From contig NZ_ATXF01000005.1 of NCBI RefSeq assembly GCF_000421545.1, positions 682,001 to 746,000 of the forward strand: a stretch of 64,000 nt of DNA, read 5' to 3'. Both the position numbers and the translations under genes were made by a program. This document shows positions 1 through 7,295 of the stretch, in pieces; position 1 is the stretch's first letter; each line of letters opens with the position of its first letter. The notes beneath the pieces are model-generated. The model saw nothing but the letters and a program-made list of their open reading frames with translations. It had not been told where the DNA came from and did not search any database. Origin of the DNA: Agromyces italicus DSM 16388 (GTDB taxonomy: Bacteria; Actinomycetota; Actinomycetes; Actinomycetales; Microbacteriaceae).

Positions 1-34
1 AGCGGCCGGCGAGGACGCGTCCTTCATCGCTCAC
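1..34 (-). CDS. pknB: PknB-type Ser/Thr protein kinase, N-terminus only
   Basis: Only the first 11 codons lie in the window. A GTG at 34 on the minus strand begins V-S-D-E-G-R-V-L-A-G-R, and the R-V-L-A-G-R stretch matches the usual start of actinobacterial PknB, just before its glycine-rich loop. A purine-rich AAGGAT lies about 10 nt upstream. It follows the pknA-like kinase by about 90 nt, the standard order of this operon (pbpA-pknA-pknB). The identification rests on context plus a very short peptide; an ATG at 27 in another frame was judged less likely. The rest of the gene lies before base 1. Confidence 0.6.
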   Translation of the reverse strand, partial: MSDEGRVLAGR

Positions 35-122
35 GGTGGGCGGATCCTTTCGTTCGTTCGGAGGTCGATCTTCTTCGGTGCAGCGGGTACGGCGCAGGCT
101 CGAGGGAGCGAGCGCCGAGCCG

Positions 123-1817
123 TCACTCGGTGGCGGGCCCCTCGATGACCGTCACCGTCGCGGCGGGCGACGACGGCGAGTTCAGCTGACCGCAGAAGTA
201 CTGGTAGGTCACGGTGATCGTGTCTCCGGGGGCGGCGTCGGCGTTCGTCGTGATCGTGACGTTCGTCGCACCGGCGCCGAGCGGCGGAGCGGAGGACGCG
301 GGGCCGTCGACGTTCACCTGGTAGCCCGAGAGCGTCTGGCCGGCGGGGCACTGGGCGGCCGGCCACTTCACCTCGAACGACGCACCCGGCGCGACCTCGG
401 CCGGCGTCACGGTCGGCGCAGAGCCCGGAGCGGCGGGCGTCTCGGGAGCGCCGTAGTACGTGATCGTGACCTCGCTGCCGATCGGCACCGGTCCGGTCGG
501 GTTGACCGCGTAGACGATGCCCTCCTGATCCGGGTCGGTCGCCGCATTGCCCTCGACCGCGTTCGCGACCATGCCGAGCTCGACGAGCTTGGCGCTGGCG
601 TCAGAGGACGAGAGACCGATGAAGTCGTCGGGGTTGATCTGCTCCGTCGTGGGTGCCTCGCTCGTCGGCGGAGGGGTCGTGGCGGTCTGCGCCGGAGTCG
701 ACGGCGGCGTCGACGGGGTCGACGACTTGACCGGGTCCTTCTCGCCGGAGTTCAGCGCGAGCGCGATGATCGTGCCGATGAGCACGATCGCGAGCAGCGC
801 GATGAGCACGATCAGCGGCCATGTCCACGGGCTGCGCTTCTTCTTCTCGGGCTCGCCCTCTTCGCCGCCCTCTTCGCCGTCGGCCGTCGGGAGGATGGTC
901 GTGGCGGCGGTCGCTCCGGCCTGCGGCATGAGCATCGTCGCGGCGGTGAGACCCGCCGCACCGAGCACCGCGGGCACGGCGACCGACGCGGCCTGCACGT
1001 CGCCCCGGCGCAGCGCGGTCGCCGCACGGGCGAGGTGCGCCGCCGTCTGGGGCCGGTCGGCCGGGTTCTTCGCGATGCACGAGTAGACGAGGTTGCGCAC
1101 CGGTTCGGAGACCGTGACCGGCAGATCGGGCGGCGTCTCGTTGATCTGCGCCATGGCGATCGCGACCTGCGACTCGCCCGTGAAGGGGCGGCGGCCGGCG
1201 AGGGCCTCGTAGGCGACGATGCCGAGCGAGTAGATGTCGGTCGTCGGCGACGCCGGGTGGCCCGAGGCCTGCTCGGGGGAGAGGTACTGAACGGTGCCCA
1301 TTACCTGACCGGTGGCGGTCAGCGGCACCTGGTCGGCGATGCGAGCGATGCCGAAGTCGGTGATCTTCACCCGCCCGTCGGGCGTGATCAGCAGGTTGCC
1401 CGGCTTGATGTCGCGGTGCACGAGACCGGCCGCGTGCGCCGCCTGCAGGGCCGCGGCGGTCTGCGCGACGATGTCGAGGACCTTGTCGGTCGACAGCACG
1501 TGCTCGCGCTCGAGGATCGTCGAGAGCGCCTCGCCCGGAACGAGCTCCATGACGAGATAGGCGCTGCCCTCTTCTTCGCCGTAGTCGAAGACGTTCGCGA
1601 TGCCCTCGTGGTTGACGAGTGCGGCATGACGGGCCTCGGCGCGGAAGCGCTCGAGGAAGCCCGGGTCGCCGAGGTACTCGTCCTTCAGGATCTTGATCGC
1701 GACCTGACGGCCGATGACGAGGTCGGTGGCCTGCCACACCTCGCCCATCCCGCCGATCGCGATGCGGGATTGCAGCTCGTAGCGCCCCCCGAAGGTGAGC
1801 CCTGCGCTCGGTCTCAT
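123..1817 (-). CDS. pknA: Membrane Ser/Thr protein kinase with one PASTA-like repeat (PknA-type)
   Basis: Phosphorylates Ser/Thr targets in cell-wall synthesis and division, anchored in the membrane with the kinase inside. Visible: glycine loop near residues 20-25, K42 in VAIK, HRD at 134-136, DFG at 154-156, a linker with an acidic/basic patch, one transmembrane helix at about 332-355, a Thr/Pro-rich stretch, one PASTA-like repeat at about 397-456 and a roughly 100-residue C-terminal tail that is not a recognised PASTA repeat. The ATG at 1817 overlaps the pbpA stop as ATGA, so translation is probably coupled; a longer reading frame upstream lies within pbpA and was rejected. Length 564 aa. 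Having an extracellular sensor on the first kinase is typical of Microbacteriaceae, where PknB downstream carries the full PASTA array (family knowledge). Confidence 0.9.
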   Translation of the reverse strand: MRPSAGLTFGGRYELQSRIAIGGMGEVWQATDLVIGRQVAIKILKDEYLGDPGFLERFRAEARHAALVNHEGIANVFDYGEEEGSAYLVMELVPGEALSTILEREHVLSTDKVLDIVAQTAAALQAAHAAGLVHRDIKPGNLLITPDGRVKITDFGIARIADQVPLTATGQVMGTVQYLSPEQASGHPASPTTDIYSLGIVAYEALAGRRPFTGESQVAIAMAQINETPPDLPVTVSEPVRNLVYSCIAKNPADRPQTAAHLARAATALRRGDVQAASVAVPAVLGAAGLTAATMLMPQAGATAATTILPTADGEEGGEEGEPEKKKRSPWTWPLIVLIALLAIVLIGTIIALALNSGEKDPVKSSTPSTPPSTPAQTATTPPPTSEAPTTEQINPDDFIGLSSSDASAKLVELGMVANAVEGNAATDPDQEGIVYAVNPTGPVPIGSEVTITYYGAPETPAAPGSAPTVTPAEVAPGASFEVKWPAAQCPAGQTLSGYQVNVDGPASSAPPLGAGATNVTITTNADAAPGDTITVTYQYFCGQLNSPSSPAATVTVIEGPATE

Positions 1818-3268
1818 TTGTTCAGCACCGCCTCTAGTACCTGCTTTGCGATGGGTGCGGCTATGAGATTGCCGTACCCCTCCTGACCAAGTCCCCCGCC
1901 ATCCTCCACGAGCACCGTGATTGCATACTGAGGGTCGTCGGCGGGGGCGAACCCGGTGAACCACAAGGTGTACGGGTCATCCTCGCCGTTCTCCGCTGTT
2001 CCGGTCTTCCCGGCCACGCTGACGCCGTCTATTCTTGCATTACTCGCGGCCCCGTTCTCGACGCCGTTGACCATCATCTGCACCATGGTGTCGGCCGTCG
2101 ACTCGCTGATGGCGCGGCCGAACTCGCTCGCCTCGAACTCCTCCAGCGGGGTGAAGTCGGGAGCGGTGATCTGATCGACGAGATTCGGGTTCATCACGAT
2201 GCCGTCGTTGGCGATCGCCGCCGACACCAGGGCCATCTGCAGGGGGGTCGCCCGCACCGAGCCCTGCCCGAACGCCGAGAGCGCGGTCTGGGCGTCGTCG
2301 AGGCCCTGAGGGTAGGTGCTCGGCTCCGTTCCGGTCGGGATCAGGAACTCGTGGTCGAAGCCGAACTTCTCGGCCTGATCGCGGATCGCGTTGTCGCCGA
2401 GCTCGATGCCGAGTTCGGCGAACGGGATGTTGCAGGAGAGGCGGAGCGCGTCGGCGAGCGTCACGGTCGCACCGCCGCCGCAGGTGCCGCCGCCCGAGTT
2501 GCGAACGACGGAGGTCGAGCCGGGCAGGGTGAACTCACCGGGGTTCGGGAACGTCGAATCGGGGGTGTACCGGCCCGACTCGAGCGCCGCGGCCGTGACG
2601 ACGAGCTTGAAGACCGAACCGGGCGGGTTCATGTCGCCGCCCGTCGCGCGGTTGAAGAGCGGGTCGCCGGGATCGGCGAGGAGCCCCTCGTACGTGGCCT
2701 GCACCTGCTCGCCGTCGTGCACCGTCATGCTGTTCGGGTCGAAGGTCGGCTTCGTGACCATCGCGAGGATGCGGCCGGTCTCGGGCTCGGTGACGACGAC
2801 GGCGCCGGTGTAGTCGCCGAGCGCGTCCCAGGCGGCCTGCTGCGCGACCTTGTCGATCGCGACCTCGACCGAGGCCCCGACCGGGTCCTGTCCTGAGATG
2901 AGGCGGTTCAGCTGGTCGAAGAACTGGCTCGACGACTGGCCGCTCAGGTAGTCGTTGAGCGAGCGCTCGAGGCCGGTCGCCTCACCGTTGACCGGGATGT
3001 AGCCGGTGATGGGTGCGTAGAGCGGTCCGTTCGCGTACGTGCGCTGGAAGCGGTAGAAGTCGTCGGTCGCGGTCGAGTAGGCGATCGGGTCGCCGTCGAC
3101 GAGGATCGGCCCGCGCTCGACCGAGTAGCTCTCGTACAGCGTGCGCGAGTTGCGGGGGTCGGCGGCGAGGGCGTCGGCCTGCACGAACTGGATCAGGGTC
3201 GACGAAACGAGGAGCGTGACGAACATGACGAGAGCGACGATCGAGACGCGCTTGAGTTCGCGGTTCAT
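1814..3268 (-). CDS. pbpA: Class B penicillin-binding protein PbpA
   Basis: Peptidoglycan transpeptidase acting outside the membrane with the SEDS polymerase encoded just upstream. 484 aa with an N-terminal membrane anchor at about 9-29, a dimerisation region, and the three transpeptidase motifs: SVFK with catalytic S218, SCN at 278-280 and KTGT at 421-424. The start ATG at 3268 overlaps the rodA stop by 4 nt (ATGA), and its own stop overlaps the kinase start the same way. A long in-frame extension upstream is a shadow of rodA. Gene order and motifs make the assignment strong; whether it serves elongation or division is inferred from synteny with mycobacterial pbpA. Confidence 0.95.
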   Translation of the reverse strand: MNRELKRVSIVALVMFVTLLVSSTLIQFVQADALAADPRNSRTLYESYSVERGPILVDGDPIAYSTATDDFYRFQRTYANGPLYAPITGYIPVNGEATGLERSLNDYLSGQSSSQFFDQLNRLISGQDPVGASVEVAIDKVAQQAAWDALGDYTGAVVVTEPETGRILAMVTKPTFDPNSMTVHDGEQVQATYEGLLADPGDPLFNRATGGDMNPPGSVFKLVVTAAALESGRYTPDSTFPNPGEFTLPGSTSVVRNSGGGTCGGGATVTLADALRLSCNIPFAELGIELGDNAIRDQAEKFGFDHEFLIPTGTEPSTYPQGLDDAQTALSAFGQGSVRATPLQMALVSAAIANDGIVMNPNLVDQITAPDFTPLEEFEASEFGRAISESTADTMVQMMVNGVENGAASNARIDGVSVAGKTGTAENGEDDPYTLWFTGFAPADDPQYAITVLVEDGGGLGQEGYGNLIAAPIAKQVLEAVLNK

Positions 3269-4716
3269 CCGTCGATCACCAGCCTCGGATGGTTGCGGAC
3301 GGTGTCGGAGAGCCGCAGCAGCAGCGCGACGATGATCCAGTTCGCCACGAGCGATGAGCCGCCCGCCGCGAGGAACGGCGTCGTGAGGCCGGTCAACGGG
3401 ATGACCCGGGTCACCCCGCCGACGACGATGAAGACCTGGAGCGCGACCACGAAGGCGAGGCCGACGCCGAGCAGCTTGCCGAAGTCGTCCTGGCCGGCGA
3501 AGCCGATGCGGAAGCCGCGCGCCACGAACAGCAGGTAGAGCGCGAGGATGGCGAAGATGCCGGCGAGCCCGAGCTCCTCGCCGAGCGACGCGATGATGTA
3601 GTCGCTCTGCGGCACCGGAGTGAGGTCGGGTCGCCCCTGGCCCCAGCCGGTGCCGATGAGTCCGCCGTTGGCGAGACCGAAGAGTCCCTGCACGAGCTGA
3701 TAGCTGCCGCCGGGGTCGGCGTTGAACCGTTCGTCGCTGAAGGGGGTGAGCCAGTTCGCGAAGCGATTGCCGACGTAGTCGAGCGTCTGGCTCGCGATGA
3801 TCGCGCCGGCGAGGAACAGCGAGAGGCCGAGCACGACCCACGAGAGCCGGCTCGTCGCGACGTAGAGCATCACGAGGAACAGGCCGAAGTAGAGCAGGGC
3901 GGTGCCGAGGTCGCGCTGGAAGACGATGACCGACATCGAGAGCGCCCACACGATGAGCAGCGGGCCGAGGTCGCGCCCGCGGGGGAACCTCATGCCGAGG
4001 AACTTCCTGCCCACCATCGACAGCGAGTCGCGGTTGCGCACGAGGTACCCCGCGAAGAAGACCGCGAGGGCGATCTTCGCGATCTCGCCGGGCTGGAACG
4101 TGGCGATGTCGCCGAAGCCGATCCAGACCTGGGCGCCGCCGCGCGACTGCCCGAGGCCGGGGACGAGCGGCAGGATGAGCAGGATGATCGCGACGAGACC
4201 CGCGAGGTAGGTGTAGCGGAAGAGCACCCGGTGGTTGCGGATGACGAAGATCGTCGCGATCGCGCAGATGATCGCGATCGCGCTCCACGCGATCTGACGC
4301 ACCGCCGCGCTGTCCCAGCCGGCGTCGCCCTCGGCGATGTCGATGCGGTAGATCATCGCGATGCCGAGACCGTTCAGCACGGTGGCGATCGGGAGCAGGA
4401 ACGGGTCGGCGTCGCGTGCGACGAAGCGCATCGAGATGTGCAGGCCGAACACGAGGACGGAGAGGCCCGCGCCGAGGAGCACGAGCTGCGTGTCGACGCG
4501 CCCGAGCGCACCGAGCTGCACGAGCACGATCGCCGCGGCGTTGATGACGCAGGCGACGATGAGCAGCCAGAACTCGAGATTGCGGAGCTTCTGCGGCATC
4601 CGGATGCGCCGGATGCCGCTCGGCGGCGTCGCCGGGCGCGCCGGGGTGCCGCCGTCGCCGGCGGTGGTCACCGCGCCGTTCGACGCGCTCCGGGAGCGAG
4701 CGGACTCGTCAGTCAA
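3265..4716 (-). CDS. rodA: SEDS-family peptidoglycan polymerase RodA/FtsW
   Basis: Integral membrane glycosyltransferase that polymerises lipid II with the neighbouring class B PBP. About 12 hydrophobic segments are visible and the conserved tail region includes GEELGLAG and the PFLAAGGSS loop typical of SEDS proteins. I chose a TTG start at 4716 because GGAGGAG sits 4 nt upstream and gives an 8-nt overlap with pstP; the next good candidate is the ATG at 4599 (MPQKLRN), which would remove a 39-residue Ala/Thr/Pro-rich cytoplasmic leader. Family members vary in this leader, so the start is the least certain part of the call. Confidence 0.92.
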   Translation of the reverse strand: MTDESARSRSASNGAVTTAGDGGTPARPATPPSGIRRIRMPQKLRNLEFWLLIVACVINAAAIVLVQLGALGRVDTQLVLLGAGLSVLVFGLHISMRFVARDADPFLLPIATVLNGLGIAMIYRIDIAEGDAGWDSAAVRQIAWSAIAIICAIATIFVIRNHRVLFRYTYLAGLVAIILLILPLVPGLGQSRGGAQVWIGFGDIATFQPGEIAKIALAVFFAGYLVRNRDSLSMVGRKFLGMRFPRGRDLGPLLIVWALSMSVIVFQRDLGTALLYFGLFLVMLYVATSRLSWVVLGLSLFLAGAIIASQTLDYVGNRFANWLTPFSDERFNADPGGSYQLVQGLFGLANGGLIGTGWGQGRPDLTPVPQSDYIIASLGEELGLAGIFAILALYLLFVARGFRIGFAGQDDFGKLLGVGLAFVVALQVFIVVGGVTRVIPLTGLTTPFLAAGGSSLVANWIIVALLLRLSDTVRNHPRLVIDG

Positions 4717-5941
4717 GGGACTCCTCCAAGCGCTGCACGATCTGGAAGGCCTCCGTGAACGACCCCGCACTGATCGTCTGCTCGACGCGCTGCTGGTCGT
4801 AGGTGCGCAGCTCGGCCACGTCGATGTCGGTCTCGGTGTGCAGCTCGTGCAGCGAGATCGGGCCGAGGTTCTGCTGGATGCCCTGGTAGATGGCGACCCG
4901 GCCGTTCGACTCGCCCACGTAGTAGCGGGTCTGGGTCCACTGGTAGCTGAGCACGATCGCGGCGACGATCGCCGCGATGAACAGCACGATCCAGAAGCCC
5001 CACACCCAGCGGCGTCGCCGTCGGCGACGTGCATCCTCCTCGATGATCTCGTCGAAGTAGTCGGCCGAGTCGGGCTCGAAGTGCGTTTCTTGAACGGGGT
5101 GCGGTCTGAACGGCGTCAGTCGGATGCCGCGTGGCCGCACCGGTTCGAGGGCCGCGCCGAAGGCGAGCGGAGCGGCGGCCGAGCCGACGATGAGGGGCGG
5201 CGTCGCGGGTGCGGCGGGCTCGCCGATGTCGACGAGCACGACGGTGACGTTGTCGGGGGCGCCGCCGTCGAGCGAGGCCTTCACGAGGCGATCGGCCACC
5301 TGCTTCGCGCCGACGTCGGCCGACATGAACTCGTGGATCTCGTCGAAGGAGACGACACCCGAGAGCCCGTCGGAGCACAGCATCCACCGGTCGCCGTCGC
5401 GGGTGTCCAGCACCATCTGGTCGATCTCGGGAGAGGCCTCGACGTCGCCGAGCACGCGCATGAGCACCGAACGGCGCGGATGCACCATGGCCTCTTCGGC
5501 GGTGATGCGTCCGGCGTCGACGAGACGCTGGACGAAAGTGTGGTCGGTCGAGATCTGGCTGAGCTCACCCGAACGCAGCAGGTAGATGCGCGAGTCGCCG
5601 ATGTGCGAGATGACGACCCGGTCTCCGAGGTGCAGCATCGAGCTGACCGTGGTGCCCATGCCGGTCAGCTCGGAGTGCTCGGACACGGTCTCGGCGAGCT
5701 GCCGGTTCGCGGCGATGAGGGCGCCCTCGAGCGCCGCGGCCGCCTCGGGGGCGCTGTCGTAGTCGGCGTCGGCGTCGGCGATGCGACGGGTGGCGATCGC
5801 GCTCGCGACGTCACCGCCGGCGTGGCCTCCCATGCCGTCGGCGACGAGGAACAACCGGCGCCCGGCATAGCCGGAATCCTGGTTGTTCGAGCGGACCCGC
5901 CCGACATGCGAGACCGCTGCGCTCGCTTTCACCGTCGGCAT
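4709..5941 (-). CDS. pstP: PP2C-family Ser/Thr phosphatase PstP
   Basis: Removes phosphate from PknA/PknB and their substrates. 410 aa: a PPM/PP2C domain over residues 1-240 with metal-binding residues in the RSNNQD motif (D22), DGMGGH (D35, G36), SDGLSG (D191) and PDN (D230, N231); then a linker, a polyarginine patch at about 305-311, a transmembrane helix at about 312-333 and a roughly 75-residue extracytoplasmic tail. That is the layout of mycobacterial PstP. It starts 3 nt after the fhaB stop and overlaps rodA, so it is expected to be co-transcribed with the kinases it opposes. Confidence 0.95.
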   Translation of the reverse strand: MPTVKASAAVSHVGRVRSNNQDSGYAGRRLFLVADGMGGHAGGDVASAIATRRIADADADYDSAPEAAAALEGALIAANRQLAETVSEHSELTGMGTTVSSMLHLGDRVVISHIGDSRIYLLRSGELSQISTDHTFVQRLVDAGRITAEEAMVHPRRSVLMRVLGDVEASPEIDQMVLDTRDGDRWMLCSDGLSGVVSFDEIHEFMSADVGAKQVADRLVKASLDGGAPDNVTVVLVDIGEPAAPATPPLIVGSAAAPLAFGAALEPVRPRGIRLTPFRPHPVQETHFEPDSADYFDEIIEEDARRRRRRRWVWGFWIVLFIAAIVAAIVLSYQWTQTRYYVGESNGRVAIYQGIQQNLGPISLHELHTETDIDVAELRTYDQQRVEQTISAGSFTEAFQIVQRLEESLD

Positions 5942-5944
5942 GGG

Positions 5945-6487
5945 CTACCGCCGCAGCTCGAACGTCGTCGCTCCGACCTTCACGGTGGCTCCGAGCGGGA
6001 TCGGGGTGGGCACGGTCACTCGGGAGCCGTTGAGGAGGGTGCCGTTCGTCGAATCGAGATCCTGGATCATCCAGCGGTCGTTCCACAGCATGAGCCGGGC
6101 GTGATGGGTCGAGGTGTAGTCGTCGCGGATGATGATCGCGGAGTCGCTCGAACGGCCGATCGTGATCTCGTCCCGCCCGAGGGGGAACTCGACGCCTGAC
6201 TTGGCGCCGCTCGTGATCACCAGGCGCGAGGCGTTGCTGCTCGACGCGATCTCGTCGGCACCCGCGGGCGCGACGGGCGTCGAGACCGGCGCGGTGGGTG
6301 CGGCGGCCGCGACCGGCGAGCTCGGGAAGGAGGACGCCGCGGCCGGAGCCCCCGCCGCCTCGGGCTGAAGCTTGCGCACGCGTTGGCCGAACAGGTCGCT
6401 GCGCAGCGCATAGACGATCGCGAAGATGAACACCCAGAGCAGGATCAGGAAGCCCAGCTGCAGGACGACCAGGGTCAGCTCGCTCAT
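5945..6487 (-). CDS. fhaB: Membrane-anchored FHA-domain protein (FhaB/FipA-type)
   Basis: Phosphothreonine-binding adaptor. 180 aa: one N-terminal transmembrane helix at about 5-27, a Pro/Ala-rich linker, and a C-terminal FHA domain with the phosphopeptide-binding residues GRSS (111-114), STHHA (126-130) and STNGT (146-150). The first residues overlap the fhaA stop as ATGA. In mycobacteria the equivalent protein links the kinases to division and elongation; that role is carried over by homology and operon position and is not shown by the sequence alone. Confidence 0.93.
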   Translation of the reverse strand: MSELTLVVLQLGFLILLWVFIFAIVYALRSDLFGQRVRKLQPEAAGAPAAASSFPSSPVAAAAPTAPVSTPVAPAGADEIASSSNASRLVITSGAKSGVEFPLGRDEITIGRSSDSAIIIRDDYTSTHHARLMLWNDRWMIQDLDSTNGTLLNGSRVTVPTPIPLGATVKVGATTFELRR

Positions 6488-7230
6488 TCGCCCGCCCCCC
6501 AGAATCCGCCCATATCGTGCCGCTGCGTCGCCGGTGCGGCGCGTCGCGGTTCGCCGGCGGCGCCCGCGGCCTGCGCGAGCACCCGGAACACGATACGCGA
6601 GCGACCGATCGTGATGACCGAGTCGGGCTCGAGGATCGACTCCTTCACTGGGGCCCCGTTCAACTGCGTTCCGTTCGTCGAGCCGAGGTCGCGCACCCGC
6701 GCGCGGGAGCCGTCCCACTGGACCTCGGCATGCCGGCGCGAAGCGCCGGAGTCGTCGAGGGTGACGTCGGCTTCGCTGCCGCGACCGATGACCGTGCGGC
6801 CCTTGAGGATCGGGTACCGCTTGCCGTCGACATCGAGCACCGGGGTCCAGGCGACCTGGCCCTTCACGTTCTGCGAGTCGACCTGCACCAGGCCGACGCT
6901 GAGACCCTCGTCGGGGCGGAGCGCGATCGTGATGCCGCCGGCGAACTGGAAGTGCTGGCTCGCCGCGTGCCGCTGCACGAGGTCGACGAGCTCGTCGATG
7001 AGCGTCGGCCCCAGCGACGACATGTGCTCGTGGTCGGCCGGCGACATGCGCACGGTGAAGTTGTTCGGCACGAGCACCCGGTCGCGCGACACGACGGCCG
7101 CCTTGGTGTCGATCTCTCGCTTCAGCGCCGAGGTGATCTCGACCGGCTGCAGCCCCGAGCGGAAAGTCTTCGCGAACGCGCCGTTGACGGCGCGTTCGAG
7201 ACCTTTCTCGAAGTTGTCCAGTAGGCCCAC
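6484..7230 (-). CDS. fhaA: FHA-domain protein with DUF3662 (FhaA)
   Basis: Soluble phosphothreonine-binding regulator of peptidoglycan synthesis. 248 aa: N-terminal DUF3662-type domain (about 1-130, opening MGLLDNFEKGLER) and C-terminal FHA domain (about 138-215) with GRGS, SRRHAEV and STNGTQLNG. The mycobacterial protein has a long disordered linker between the two domains; here it is almost absent. GTG start at 7230 with GGGAG 5 nt upstream. It is the first gene of the operon; the 65-nt gap to the upstream gene should hold the promoter (a TAACAT-like -10 is visible on the minus strand near 7262-7267 but no convincing -35). Confidence 0.93.
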   Translation of the reverse strand: MGLLDNFEKGLERAVNGAFAKTFRSGLQPVEITSALKREIDTKAAVVSRDRVLVPNNFTVRMSPADHEHMSSLGPTLIDELVDLVQRHAASQHFQFAGGITIALRPDEGLSVGLVQVDSQNVKGQVAWTPVLDVDGKRYPILKGRTVIGRGSEADVTLDDSGASRRHAEVQWDGSRARVRDLGSTNGTQLNGAPVKESILEPDSVITIGRSRIVFRVLAQAAGAAGEPRRAAPATQRHDMGGFWGAGE

Positions 7231-7295
7231 AAGTCTCCCGATTCCGGTGTCTGACTTCGCGTCATGTTAGCGCGAGCGGCTGGCAACACCCCGGA

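Noticed and set aside
36..1886. Long plus-strand frame opposite pknA
   Set aside because: Arg/Gly/Asp-rich translation typical of antisense frames in high-GC DNA; the minus strand has clear kinase motifs.
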